NCBI GenBank assembly: GCA_017307375.1
Contig: JAFKFH010000009.1
Span: forward strand, 310,001 to 374,000
DNA from: Alphaproteobacteria bacterium
GTDB taxonomy: Bacteria > Pseudomonadota > Alphaproteobacteria > Ferrovibrionales > Ferrovibrionaceae
DNA: 64,000 nucleotides
Direction of reading: 5' to 3'
Shown here piece by piece: positions 1 to 8,470 of this stretch. Made by a program: the position numbers and the translations under genes. Within the stretch, counting starts at the first letter, position 1, and each line of letters begins with the position of its first letter. The notes below the pieces were generated by a model, which was given only the letters and a program-made list of their open reading frames with translations, ran no database searches and was not told the DNA's origin.

Positions 1-173
1 TCGAGTTCAAGTCGGCCATCGCCGCCGCGCTCAACGAACGGTTGTGGCCCCAGTTCGCCGCCCGGTCGATCGCCCCGGTGATCGATTCGCGCTATCCCCT
101 GGCCCAGGCCGAGGCGGCGCACCGGCGACTCGACGAAGGGCGGCATATCGGCAAAATCCTCTTGACCATCTAG
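1..173 (+). CDS. Quinone oxidoreductase (zinc-type MDR family), C-terminal fragment
   Basis: An open frame runs from base 3 to a TAG at 171-173, giving the last 56 residues of a protein that starts before the window. The tail, with YPLAQAEAAHRRLDEG followed by HIGKILLTI, matches the C-terminus of NAD(P)H:quinone oxidoreductases of the PIG3 type, where this helix and strand close the nucleotide-binding fold. The substrate cannot be judged from the fragment. Confidence 0.8.
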   Translation, partial: EFKSAIAAALNERLWPQFAARSIAPVIDSRYPLAQAEAAHRRLDEGRHIGKILLTI

Positions 174-288
174 CCCTGTCGCCTTATTTGCGGGAAGCCT
201 TCGCGAGCGCCTGCCCGGCTGCCCGACGGTACATCATTCCCACAATACCGCGACGCATGTCCGGACGTGGTCCGAGGAGGGAAACTAT

Positions 289-918
289 ATGTCGCAACCG
301 TTGATGCCCAAGGCGACTGCCGTGTGGCTCATCGAGAACACCGCGCTGACCTTCCGTCAGATTGCCGATTTCTGCGGCCTGCACGAGCTCGAGGTCAAGG
401 GGATCGCCGATGGCGAGGTCGCGGTCGGTATCGTCGGCCTCGACCCCGTCGCCAACGGCCAGGTGACCCGCGACGAGATCGCGCGGTGCGAGAAGGACGA
501 GAACGGCAAGCTGCGGATGATCCAGTCCAAGGTGCCGCTGCCCAAGGTACGGTCGAAGGGTGCCCGCTACACCCCGGTCTCCAAGCGCCAGGACCGGCCG
601 GACGCGATCGCCTGGCTGCTCAAGTTCCATCCGGAAGTCGCCGACGCCCAGATCCAGAAGCTGCTCGGCACGACCAAGGCGACGATCCAGGCCATTCGCG
701 ACCGCTCGCACTGGAATGCGCTGAACATCAAGCCGCGCGATCCGGTCAGCCTGGGCATCTGCAGCCAGCTCGAGCTCGACCGCATCGTCCAGTCGGCCCG
801 CGCCCGCAAGCAGTTGCGCGAGGCGCGCGAAGCCCAGCTGCTCGAAGCGGCTGCGCCCGGCTCGGGCGTCGAGCCGCCGGCGGCCGACGAAGCCTACGAC
901 GACGAGATCGACGAATAG
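289..918 (+). CDS. trcR: TrcR-like cell-cycle transcriptional regulator (DUF1013)
   Basis: This 209-residue soluble protein matches the alphaproteobacterial DUF1013 family, annotated as cell cycle regulator TrcR. The N-terminal half has a helix-turn-helix-like stretch (ENTALTFRQIADFCGLHELE), and a second similar segment lies around residues 115-140 (LLGTTKATIQAIRDRSHW). The C-terminus is acidic. A good Shine-Dalgarno (GGAGGG) lies about 7 bases before the ATG. It is a stand-alone gene between an oxidoreductase and the convergent dinB-like gene. The family assignment is strong; its exact target genes are unknown here. Confidence 0.88.
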   Translation: MSQPLMPKATAVWLIENTALTFRQIADFCGLHELEVKGIADGEVAVGIVGLDPVANGQVTRDEIARCEKDENGKLRMIQSKVPLPKVRSKGARYTPVSKRQDRPDAIAWLLKFHPEVADAQIQKLLGTTKATIQAIRDRSHWNALNIKPRDPVSLGICSQLELDRIVQSARARKQLREAREAQLLEAAAPGSGVEPPAADEAYDDEIDE

Positions 919-970
919 CCGACTTGCCCCCCGGGCATGGGCCATGGCCCGCGCCCGGGGCGCACCCTGA

Positions 971-1504
971 CTAGAGGCCCAGCAGGTCCAGTTCCGCCCG
1001 CCTCAGCCCCTCGTCTTCTTCCAGGAAAAATTCATCGAGTTGCGGCGGCGGGACGCTGGTGCCCGACAGCATCGCGTGGGCCTGCCCGCGATGGTGAATC
1101 TGGTGCACGAAGAGATGCGGCAGCGTGGTGCCGACGGTGTTTGCCACCGGCCCGCGCGCGCGGTCCATGATCACCGCCCGGTCGAGCATCGCATCGGTCA
1201 GCCCGTCGCAGAAGGCGATCAGCCGCCGGTCGGTGGCGCGCTGCGCGGCCTCGTATGCGGCGATGTCGGGATGCGGGATGCGGGGATCGAGCACCCGCCG
1301 GCCCAGTCCGCCCTGTTCGAGGGCGTCGAGATAGAGCCAGTCGACGATCAGGATATGGTTGAGGGTCGCGGCGAGCGACGGGAAGAAGCCGGTACGCGGG
1401 GCGGCGAACTCGCCGGGGCCGAGGGCCCGGCAGGCGACGAGCAGCCGATGGTTCGACCAGGCATTGTTCCGGGCCATCGCCTGGAAATGCCTGGCCAGTG
1501 CCAT
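971..1504 (-). CDS. DinB-family protein (putative metal-dependent enzyme)
   Basis: This 177-residue four-helix-bundle protein has the DinB/YfiT pattern. An N-terminal helix starts with NAWSNHRLL, a histidine sits in the second helix (TLNHILIVDW), and the HxxxH pair FVHQIHHRGQAHAML lies near residue 135. Together these histidines form the metal site known from the family. DinB proteins include bacillithiol or mycothiol transferases and many uncharacterised members, so no substrate is claimed. The gene ends 12 bases before the efp stop and may be co-transcribed with efp. Confidence 0.85.
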   Translation of the reverse strand: MALARHFQAMARNNAWSNHRLLVACRALGPGEFAAPRTGFFPSLAATLNHILIVDWLYLDALEQGGLGRRVLDPRIPHPDIAAYEAAQRATDRRLIAFCDGLTDAMLDRAVIMDRARGPVANTVGTTLPHLFVHQIHHRGQAHAMLSGTSVPPPQLDEFFLEEDEGLRRAELDLLGL

Positions 1505-1516
1505 CGGCGGGCTTCC

Positions 1517-2083
1517 TCAGTCCTTCGAGCGCTCGAGGTACTCGGCGTCGGGGATCGTCACGACGACGCGGGTACCCTGGGCGACATGCGGCGGCACCAT
1601 CGTGCGCACGCCGTTCGACAGAATCGCCGGCTTGTAGGACGAGGCAGCGGTCTGCCCCTTCACGACCGGCTCGGTCTCGACGATTTCGAGCGTCGCGGTC
1701 TGCGGCAGTTCGATCGCCACCGGGCGGCCTTCGTAGAGGCTCAGCCGGACCGGCATGCTTTCCTGCAGGAAGGCCGCGCCCGGGCCGATGACGTCGGCCG
1801 GCACCTCGACCTGGTCGTAGGTCTCGACATCCATGAAGGTGTAGGCGCCGTCGGCGCCGAACAGATAGGTGAAGTCGCGCTCGTCGATATAGACGCGCTC
1901 GACCGATTCCGAGGTGCGATAGCGCTCGTTGGTCTTGACGCCGTCGGCAACGCCGCGCATCTCGACATGGGTGATCGCATTGCCCTTGCCGGGAATGATG
2001 TTCTCGGCACGAAGCACGGCATAAAGCTTGCCGTTGACTTCGATCACGTTGCCGGCGCGCAACTGGTTGGCGTTGACTTTCAT
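1517..2083 (-). CDS. efp: Translation elongation factor P
   Basis: EF-P enters the ribosomal E site and rescues ribosomes stalled at polyproline. The 188-residue product has the full three-domain length. The modification loop reads IIPGKGNA with the lysine at position 33, equivalent to the lysine that EpmA beta-lysylates in gammaproteobacteria. The frame stays open upstream, but that part is antisense to epmA, and MKVNANQLRAGNVIEV is the family's usual N-terminus. The divergent neighbour is epmA, the enzyme that modifies this lysine. Confidence 0.97.
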   Translation of the reverse strand: MKVNANQLRAGNVIEVNGKLYAVLRAENIIPGKGNAITHVEMRGVADGVKTNERYRTSESVERVYIDERDFTYLFGADGAYTFMDVETYDQVEVPADVIGPGAAFLQESMPVRLSLYEGRPVAIELPQTATLEIVETEPVVKGQTAASSYKPAILSNGVRTMVPPHVAQGTRVVVTIPDAEYLERSKD

Positions 2084-2123
2084 GGGGGCTATCGATCCGC
2101 TGTGGAGCTGGCTTTGGCTGCGG

Positions 2124-2152
2124 CTTCTAGCAGAGCGCTTGCCAAGGTTCAA
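2124..2152 (-). promoter_or_regulatory. Possible sigma-70 promoter of efp
   Basis: On the minus strand there is a TTGAAC box (2147-2152), a 17-base spacer and TAGAAG (2124-2129), about 40 bases before the efp ATG. The match is moderate and the site is inferred only from sequence. Confidence 0.35.
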
Positions 2153-2173
2153 CGCTCTCCGTAGCCTCCGGCC

Positions 2174-3223
2174 ATGGTCGAACAATTCGGACAATGGTGG
2201 CGCGAGGCGGCATTTGCGCGCCGTCGCCCCTTCCTGATCAAGCGCGCGGCGATCAACAAGGCGTTGCGCGCCTGGTTCGAGGCGCAGGATTTCGTCGAGG
2301 TCGAGACCCCGGCCCTGCAGGTCTCGCCGGGGCTGGAGCCGCATCTCCACGCCTTCGCGACCGACATCGTCGCACCCGACGGCCGCGTCGACCGGCTCTA
2401 TCTTCATACCTCGCCCGAATATGCGATGAAGAAGCTGCTGGTCGCCGGCGAGCCGCGGATCTTCCAGCTGGCCCGTGTCTGGCGCAACGGCGAGCGGTCG
2501 TCGACCCATCATCCCGAGTTCACCATGCTCGAATGGTATCGCGCGGCCGAGCCCTATCAGCGGCTGATGGCCGATTGCATGGGCCTGGTGCAGGCGGCGC
2601 TGGCGGCGACCGGCGAGACTGCGTTGCGCTGGCGCGGCCTCGAATCCGACCCGTCGCGCCCCTGGCAGGTAATGACGGTGGCCGAAGCCTTCGACCGCCA
2701 TTGCGGCATCGACCTGCTGGCCACGATCGACGACCCGCAACTGCCGAACGCCGCGCCGCTGGCGCGCGAGGCCGCGCGGCTCGGCATCCGGACCGCCGAT
2801 GACGACGACTGGGACGCGATCTTCTTCCGCCTGTTCCTGGAACGGATCGAACCGCAGCTGGGCCATCCGGTGCCGACCATCCTGTGCGAATACCCGATCC
2901 ACATGGCGGCGCTGTCGCGGCCCAAGGCCGACGACCCGCGGGTTGCCGAACGCTTCGAGCTCTACGTCGCCGGACTCGAACTCGCCAATGCCTTCGGCGA
3001 ACTGACCGACGCCGGCGAGCAGCGGCGCCGCTTCGAGATCGACCGCGCCCTGCGCCAGCGCCTGTTCGGGGCGGCCTATCCGGTCGACGAGGATTTCCTG
3101 AACGCACTGGCCCACGGCATGCCGGCCGCGTCGGGCATTGCCCTGGGCATCGACCGGCTGGTCATGCTGGCGACCGGCGCCACCCGCATCGACGATGTCC
3201 TGTGGGCGCCGGTCGCTTCGTAA
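2174..3223 (+). CDS. epmA: EF-P lysine--lysine ligase (EpmA/PoxA/GenX)
   Basis: This is a 349-residue paralogue of the class II lysyl-tRNA synthetase catalytic core that attaches (R)-beta-lysine to EF-P. It lacks the N-terminal anticodon-binding domain, as expected. Visible motifs are motif 1 around residue 40 (FVEVETPALQVSPG), motif 2 (RVWRNGERSSTHHPEFTMLE) and motif 3 near the C-terminus (GIALGIDRLVML). It is divergent from efp across 90 bases, consistent with joint function. The companion lysine 2,3-aminomutase EpmB is not in the window. Confidence 0.94.
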   Translation: MVEQFGQWWREAAFARRRPFLIKRAAINKALRAWFEAQDFVEVETPALQVSPGLEPHLHAFATDIVAPDGRVDRLYLHTSPEYAMKKLLVAGEPRIFQLARVWRNGERSSTHHPEFTMLEWYRAAEPYQRLMADCMGLVQAALAATGETALRWRGLESDPSRPWQVMTVAEAFDRHCGIDLLATIDDPQLPNAAPLAREAARLGIRTADDDDWDAIFFRLFLERIEPQLGHPVPTILCEYPIHMAALSRPKADDPRVAERFELYVAGLELANAFGELTDAGEQRRRFEIDRALRQRLFGAAYPVDEDFLNALAHGMPAASGIALGIDRLVMLATGATRIDDVLWAPVAS

Positions 3224-3265
3224 ATTTTCTGGACCTATCGATATTTTTCCATACTAATTCCTGTC

Positions 3266-3718
3266 ATGGACGATATAGACAGGAATTTGATCGAAGCCTT
3301 GCAGGAAGACGGCCGCCTGGCGCAGGCCCGTCTGGCCGAGCGCGTGGGCCTTTCCGTCTCGGCGGTCAACGAACGCATCCGGCGGCTGGAGGCGCAGGGC
3401 GTGATCGCCGGGATCGAGGCCCGGATCGCGCCGCGCGCGGTCGGGGTCGGCCTGCTGGCCTTCGTCTACGTGCTGCTGGAACGGCCCGAGCATGACGCGG
3501 GCTTCGTCGCCGGCATCCGGGCACTGCCGGAAGTGCAGGAATGCCACCATGTCACCGGCGCCTGGTCCTACCTGCTGAAGATCCGCGCCTGCGATACCGC
3601 CGACCTGGAACGGGTGCTGGTCGGCGGCATCAAGGCCCTGGCCGGGGTTGTGCGCTCGGAGACCGTCATCGCGCTGTCGACGGCGAAGGAAACCGCGCGG
3701 ATCAAGGTGCCCCGATGA
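3266..3718 (+). CDS. Lrp/AsnC family transcriptional regulator
   Basis: This 150-residue protein has an N-terminal helix-turn-helix (QARLAERVGLSVSAVNERIR) and a C-terminal RAM/ACT-like ligand domain containing the typical ECHHVTGAWSYLLKI stretch. Lrp-family proteins sense amino acids. The stop overlaps the start of the LysE-type exporter by 4 bases (ATGA), so the pair is probably translated together. By analogy with ArgP/LysE and Lrp/LysE pairs, the regulator probably controls the exporter. Confidence 0.93.
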   Translation: MDDIDRNLIEALQEDGRLAQARLAERVGLSVSAVNERIRRLEAQGVIAGIEARIAPRAVGVGLLAFVYVLLERPEHDAGFVAGIRALPEVQECHHVTGAWSYLLKIRACDTADLERVLVGGIKALAGVVRSETVIALSTAKETARIKVPR

Positions 3719-4317
3719 ACGGCGCGCTGCTGCTGCAGGGCCTGGCCATCGGCTTCGGCATCGCCGTGCCGGTCGGGCCGATCGGCCTCTTGGTCATCCA
3801 GCGCACCCTGGCCGGGGGCTTCCGGCCCGGGTTCCTGTCGGGCCTCGGCGCTGCGGCCGCCGATGCGGTCTATGGCGCGATCGGCGGTTTCGGCGTCGGC
3901 TGGGCCACCGCCCTGCTGCTCGACTGGCAGGCCGGATTCCGCCTGGCGGGCGGGCTGTTCCTCGCCTGGCTCGCCTGGGGGGCGTTCCGCAGCCGTCCCG
4001 CGGCTGAAGCGGCGCGGCCGGCGCGCGGCGGCACCTTTCTCTCGACCTTTTTGCTGACCATCGCCAACCCGGCGACGATCCTGTCCTTCGCCGCCATCTT
4101 CGGCGGCGTGCTGCCGCCCGGCGGCAGCGGGGCCGGTGCCGGCTGGCTGGTCGCGGGCGTCGCCGCCGGTTCGATCTTGTGGTGGCTGATCCTCGCCGGC
4201 GGCACCAGCCTTGCCCGCAGGCGCCTGCCGCCGGGTGCGATGCTCTGGCTCAACCGTGCCTCCGGCCTGATTCTCGCGGCCTTCGCCGCCTACGCCCTGG
4301 TCGGCCTGGCCCTCTGA
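3715..4317 (+). CDS. LysE/RhtB family amino-acid exporter
   Basis: This 200-residue membrane protein has about six transmembrane segments. The first segment carries the LysE-family signature IAVPVGPIGLLVIQRTLAGG, and a loop has ANPATILSFAAIF. The family exports basic or neutral amino acids or their analogues. It is translationally coupled to the preceding Lrp regulator, which suggests induction by an accumulating amino acid. The substrate is unknown. Confidence 0.9.
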   Translation: MNGALLLQGLAIGFGIAVPVGPIGLLVIQRTLAGGFRPGFLSGLGAAAADAVYGAIGGFGVGWATALLLDWQAGFRLAGGLFLAWLAWGAFRSRPAAEAARPARGGTFLSTFLLTIANPATILSFAAIFGGVLPPGGSGAGAGWLVAGVAAGSILWWLILAGGTSLARRRLPPGAMLWLNRASGLILAAFAAYALVGLAL

Positions 4318-4336
4318 TACTTTCGGGTTTTTGACT

Positions 4337-4358
4337 CCATACCGACTGGTTGGTATGG
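4337..4358. promoter_or_regulatory. Palindromic operator upstream of the TetR/MFS operon
   Basis: The 22-base imperfect palindrome has perfect outer arms CCATACC (4337-4343) and GGTATGG (4352-4358) and an inner ACCGACTGGT core. It ends 25 bases before the tetR-type start codon, so autoregulation by that repressor is the simplest reading. The ACC-N4-GGT core resembles operators of several TetR proteins. Confidence 0.65.
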
Positions 4359-4383
4359 TCGAGAAAACAGGAAAGGTACAGGC

Positions 4384-4992
4384 ATGGTCGAGCACCCGTC
4401 ACGGACGAAACTGGTCGACGCCGCGATCGATCTGGTGCGCGGCAAGGGCTACAACGCCATGCGCGTCGAGGATGTCTGCGCCGCCGCCGGCGTCACCAAG
4501 GGCAGTTTCTTTCATCATTTCAAGGCGAAGGACGATCTGGCGCTGGCCGCAGCCGACGCCTGGCGCGAGCGGGCGCGCGGTCTCTGCGATACGGTATCGG
4601 CAGCCCGATACCCCGACCCGCGCGACCGGCTGTTCGCCTATCTCGACCTGCGCCGGGAGCTGATCGCAGGCGAGCTGGTCGACTGGACCTGCTTTGCCGG
4701 CACGATGATCCAGGAAATTCATCTGACCCACCCGGATCTGCGCGATGCCTGCCAGCAGAGCATTGCCGAGCACACGGGCGAACTGGCCGCGCTGATCGAG
4801 GCGGCACGCCGGCGCCACCCGGTTGCCGGCGACTGGACGGCCGACAGCCTGGCCCTGCATGTCCAAGCGGTGATCCAGGGCGCCCTGGTCCTGGCCAAGG
4901 GCCGGCAGGATCCGGCGGTCGCCCACCAGGCGCTCGATCACCTCGGCCGCTATGTCCGGCAACTGTTCGCCGCCGAAGGGAACGCGGCATGA
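4384..4992 (+). CDS. TetR/AcrR family transcriptional repressor
   Basis: This 202-residue protein has a classic TetR DNA-binding domain at residues 8-55 (VEDVCAAAGVTKGSFFHHF) and a helical ligand domain with FAGTMIQEIHLTHPDLR. A palindromic site lies just upstream, and the stop overlaps the start of an MFS transporter (ATGA). The simplest model is a self-regulated repressor controlling the transporter. The inducer is unknown; the C-terminal domain resembles TetR proteins that respond to small electrophiles or acids. Confidence 0.93.
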   Translation: MVEHPSRTKLVDAAIDLVRGKGYNAMRVEDVCAAAGVTKGSFFHHFKAKDDLALAAADAWRERARGLCDTVSAARYPDPRDRLFAYLDLRRELIAGELVDWTCFAGTMIQEIHLTHPDLRDACQQSIAEHTGELAALIEAARRRHPVAGDWTADSLALHVQAVIQGALVLAKGRQDPAVAHQALDHLGRYVRQLFAAEGNAA

Positions 4993-6179
4993 CCGCCCCC
5001 TATCGCTGGGTCCTGGTCGCCCTCGGGGCGCTGATGACCTGCGTCGCGCTCGGCGCCATGTTCTCGCTGGCGATCTTCCTCGAACCGGTCGCGGCCGAGA
5101 CGGGCTGGTCGCGCGCGGGCATCTCTGGCGCGATGACCGTCAACTTCATCGTCATGGGGCTGGGCGCCTTCGCCTGGGGGTGGCTGAGCGACCGGTTCGG
5201 CGTGCGCCTCGTCGTGACGGCCGGCGCAGTGCTGCTCGGCCTTGCCCTGGTGCTGGCAAGCCGGATGACCACGCTGATCTCGTTCCAGCTCGTCTACGGC
5301 ATGCTGGTCGGGCTGGCGGCGGCGGCCTTCTTCGCGCCGATGATGGCGACCGTGACCGGCTGGTTCGAAACCCATCGCAGCCTGGCGGTCTCGCTGGTTT
5401 CGGCCGGGATGGGGGTTGCGCCGATGACCGTCTCGCCGTTGGCGCGCTGGCTGATCACCGCCTACGACTGGCGCACGGCGATGCTGGCGATCGGCGTCGG
5501 CAGCTGGATCCTGCTGCTTCCGGCGGCGCTGGCGGTGCGGCGGCCGCCCGTGGCGGCCGGCGACGCGGCGCTTGCCGCCAGCGGCGGACCCGGCATCGGC
5601 CGCGCCTTGCGCTCGACGCCCTTCATCGTCCTCGGCCTGACCTTCTTCGCCTGTTGCGCCGCCCATTCCGGCCCGATCTTCCACATGGTGTCCTACGCGA
5701 TGTTCTGCGGCGTCGCGCCGATGGCGGCGGTGACGATCTACGGCGTCGAGGGACTGGCCGGGCTGGGCGGCCGCCTGCTGTTCGGCATCGCCGCCGATCG
5801 CCTGGGCGTCAAACCCGTATTGATCACCGGGCTGATGATCCAGTCGGTCGTCATCGCCGCCTATCTCGCCGTCGGCGGGCTGAGCCAGTTCTATCTGCTG
5901 GCCATCGTCTTCGGCGCGGCCTATGGCGGGGTGATGCCGCTCTATGCCGTGCTGGCGCGCGACTATTTCGGCCAGGCGACGCTCGGCGCCGTGCTCGGCG
6001 CGGCGATGATGCTCTCCAGCCTCGGCATGGCGCTCGGCCCGGTCGCCGGCGGCTGGATCTTCGACCGGTTCGGCGACTATGGCTGGCTGTTCATCGGGTC
6101 CGCCATCCTGGGCCTCGGCGCGGTCGCGATGGCGATCGCCTTCCCGCCCTTGCCCCGCCGCGCGGAGGTCGCGCCATGA
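4989..6179 (+). CDS. MFS transporter
   Basis: This 396-residue major facilitator protein has about 12 transmembrane helices. The A-motif-like loop GWLSDRFGVRLVV lies between helices 2 and 3, and a second half-repeat has GIAADRLGVKPVL. The overall pattern resembles monocarboxylate/oxalate-formate type permeases (YALDWRT-like ITAYDWRTAM). It overlaps the tetR stop by 4 bases. The substrate is unassigned; the co-encoded TetR suggests an inducible, possibly efflux, role. Confidence 0.9.
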   Translation: MTAPYRWVLVALGALMTCVALGAMFSLAIFLEPVAAETGWSRAGISGAMTVNFIVMGLGAFAWGWLSDRFGVRLVVTAGAVLLGLALVLASRMTTLISFQLVYGMLVGLAAAAFFAPMMATVTGWFETHRSLAVSLVSAGMGVAPMTVSPLARWLITAYDWRTAMLAIGVGSWILLLPAALAVRRPPVAAGDAALAASGGPGIGRALRSTPFIVLGLTFFACCAAHSGPIFHMVSYAMFCGVAPMAAVTIYGVEGLAGLGGRLLFGIAADRLGVKPVLITGLMIQSVVIAAYLAVGGLSQFYLLAIVFGAAYGGVMPLYAVLARDYFGQATLGAVLGAAMMLSSLGMALGPVAGGWIFDRFGDYGWLFIGSAILGLGAVAMAIAFPPLPRRAEVAP

Positions 6180-6276
6180 TCGCGCAAATCGTGGCCCTGC
6201 GCGATGCCTGCCGGGTCGTGCACGCGCATGCGTCGGTGCCGATCGGCCACGACGATCTCAAGGGCATGCCCCGGCG

Positions 6277-6615
6277 CTAGAACAGCGGCTCGGTGAGGAA
6301 GCTGCGCCCCTTGCGATCCTCGATCTCGACGATCCAGATGTCGGGATCGCGGGCGATCGCCTTGGCCAGATAGGCTTCGCAATCCGCATCGGCAACCGGT
6401 GCCGGCCCCGTGACGTTTAGCCACCCGAGCCGCCCCTCGCCATCGCGGGCCTGGGTGAGTATGCTGCCGGTGCCGTCGAGGCGGTTGATTCGGACCGCCA
6501 GCGCGCCGGCTCCACCCTCGCCCCGTCTCACCACCATGGCCGGCACGGCCTCGACGGCGCAACGGCGGATCAGGGCGGCGACGGCGATCTCGGTCTTCAC
6601 GCGGGCTTCACTCAT
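6277..6615 (-). CDS. DUF1491 family protein
   Basis: This 112-residue protein starts MSEARVKTEIAVAALIRRC, followed by VPAMVVRRGEGGAGALAVRI, which matches the alphaproteobacterial DUF1491 family of unknown function. The start at 6615 is preferred over an in-frame ATG at 6633 because GGGGGA lies 10-15 bases before it and no Shine-Dalgarno precedes the other. It is divergent from the antiporter gene. No catalytic motif is recognised. Confidence 0.8.
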   Translation of the reverse strand: MSEARVKTEIAVAALIRRCAVEAVPAMVVRRGEGGAGALAVRINRLDGTGSILTQARDGEGRLGWLNVTGPAPVADADCEAYLAKAIARDPDIWIVEIEDRKGRSFLTEPLF

Positions 6616-6660
6616 CGTCGTGTCGTCCCCCATCAGGCGGCAGAATGCAAGAGGGTTACG

Positions 6661-8409
6661 ATGACTGAGGGTGGCGTGCCCTATCTGCGCGAAGCGGTGG
6701 TGTTCTTCGCGACCGCCGGCATCGTCATCCCCGTGTTCCATCGCCTGCGCATCAACCCGATGCTCGGCTACCTGCTGGCCGGCATCGCGATCGGGCCGTT
6801 CGGTCTGGGCCGGCTGATCCCCGAATTTCCGATTCTGCACGAGATCGTCATTGGCGACATCGAGGGGGTGCGTGACATCGCCGAGCTCGGCGTCGTCTTC
6901 CTGATGTTCATGGTCGGGCTGGAACTGTCGCTGTCGCGGCTGTGGACGCTGCGCCGCTACGTGCTCGGCCTCGGCGGGGCGCAGATCGCGGCGACCGGCG
7001 CCGTCATCGCCGCGATCGCCTGGGCCTTCGGCAACAGCCCGGCCGCGGCGATCGTGCTGGGCGCGTGCCTGGCGCTGTCCTCGACGGCGATGATCGTCCA
7101 GGCCCTGACCGAGCAGCGCCGGCTGACCAGCCCGACCGGCCAGGTCGCGCTGGCGATCCTGCTGATGCAGGATCTGGCGGTGATCCCGATCCTGTTCCTG
7201 CTCGGCGCGCTGGCCGGGCAGGAGGCGGGGCAGGCGTCGCTGGCGCTGGGCATGGCGACCGCCCTGGCCAAGGCCGCCGTCGCCGTGGTCGTCATCGTCA
7301 TCGTCGGACGCCTGGTGCTGAAACCGCTGTTCCGGCTGGTCAGCGCGGCCGGCGCCCCGGAACTGTTCCTCGCCGTGGCCCTGGTCGTGGCGCTGGGCAC
7401 CGCCTCGGCCACCAAGGCGGCCGGGCTGTCGATGACGCTGGGCGCCTTCCTCGCCGGCATGGTGCTGTCGGAAGGCGAGCACCGCCATGCCGTCGAAGTG
7501 GCGATCGAACCGTTCAAGGGCCTGCTGCTCGGGCTGTTCTTCGTCTCGGTCGGCATGGGTATCGATCCCGCCGCGCTGGCCGGGCAGATCGGCATGCTGA
7601 CCGTCGGGGTCGTGGGGCTGCTCGCCATCAAGGCCGGCATCCTCGCCGCACTGTGCCTGGCCTTCCGCCTGCCGCGCTCGGTATCGGTCGAGACCGGCTT
7701 GCTGCTCGGCCAGGGCGGCGAATTCGCCCTGGTGGTGGTCGGGGCGGCGATGGCCCAGGGGCTGATCGCCGAGGGCATCGGCCAGTTCATGATGGTCCTG
7801 GTCGCGGTGACCATGGTGCTGACGCCGCTGGGCGGCATCGCCGCCCGCCGGCTCGGCGCGGCGCTGGCCCGCCGGGAGCACGGACCGGTCGGCACCGCCG
7901 CGGCCCTCGATGGCGGCCAGCTCGATGGCCACGTGGTCATCGCGGGTTTCGGCCGGGTCGGCCAGCTCGTCGCCGGTTTTGCCGCCGACCGCGACCTGCC
8001 CTATCTCGCCCTCGACCTGCGCGGCGAGACCGTCGCCTCGGCCCGCGACCGCGACCTGCCGGTGTTCTTCGGCAATGCCGCGCGCAGCGAACTGCTCGAA
8101 CGGCTCGGCACCGGCCAGGCGCGTGCGCTGATCGTGGCGGTCGACGACGACAAGGCGGCGATGCGGCTGGTCGAAGGGGCGCGGCGCGCCTGGCCCGACC
8201 TGCCGATCTTCGCCCGCGCCCGCGATGCGCGGCATGCCACCGGGCTGACGCGGGCCGGTGCCACGGCCGTGGTGCCGGAAACCGTCGAGGCCAGCCTGCA
8301 GCTCGGCCGGCTGATGCTCGAAGCCTCGGGGATCGGCGACGACGAAATCGACCGGGTGGTCGACGACCAGCGGGCCCGCGCCCTGTCGGCGCTTCACCAC
8401 GGCGAATAA
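6661..8409 (+). CDS. Monovalent cation:proton antiporter-2 (KefB/KefC type) with RCK domain
   Basis: This 582-residue CPA2 transporter has about 13 transmembrane segments over residues 5-390, including GYLLAGIAIGPFGLG and the GQGGEFALVVVG stretch. A cytosolic RCK/TrkA-N domain from about residue 420 has the Rossmann motif VVIAGFGRVGQLVAGF. The family moves K+ or Na+ against H+ and is often gated by nucleotides or glutathione adducts through the RCK domain. No KefF/KefG ancillary oxidoreductase gene is adjacent. The start has AGAGGG upstream. Confidence 0.93.
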   Translation: MTEGGVPYLREAVVFFATAGIVIPVFHRLRINPMLGYLLAGIAIGPFGLGRLIPEFPILHEIVIGDIEGVRDIAELGVVFLMFMVGLELSLSRLWTLRRYVLGLGGAQIAATGAVIAAIAWAFGNSPAAAIVLGACLALSSTAMIVQALTEQRRLTSPTGQVALAILLMQDLAVIPILFLLGALAGQEAGQASLALGMATALAKAAVAVVVIVIVGRLVLKPLFRLVSAAGAPELFLAVALVVALGTASATKAAGLSMTLGAFLAGMVLSEGEHRHAVEVAIEPFKGLLLGLFFVSVGMGIDPAALAGQIGMLTVGVVGLLAIKAGILAALCLAFRLPRSVSVETGLLLGQGGEFALVVVGAAMAQGLIAEGIGQFMMVLVAVTMVLTPLGGIAARRLGAALARREHGPVGTAAALDGGQLDGHVVIAGFGRVGQLVAGFAADRDLPYLALDLRGETVASARDRDLPVFFGNAARSELLERLGTGQARALIVAVDDDKAAMRLVEGARRAWPDLPIFARARDARHATGLTRAGATAVVPETVEASLQLGRLMLEASGIGDDEIDRVVDDQRARALSALHHGE

Positions 8410-8470
8410 CCTGATATCTTCGCCGTCCGCGTGAACCCGCCCGGTTTCGTTTCAGCACGGCAGCGCACTC

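Noticed and set aside
2084-3115. Long minus-strand open frame extending efp upstream
   Set aside because: It is antisense to epmA, which has all class II synthetase motifs; EF-P has its normal N-terminus at 2083.
6176-6280. 34-codon frame starting in the MFS stop (ATGA)
   Set aside because: No family similarity, and it runs into the convergent DUF1491 stop; most likely chance.
6616-8400. Minus-strand frame upstream of DUF1491
   Set aside because: It is antisense to the Kef-type antiporter and composed of low-complexity Gln/Asp/His-rich sequence typical of shadow frames.
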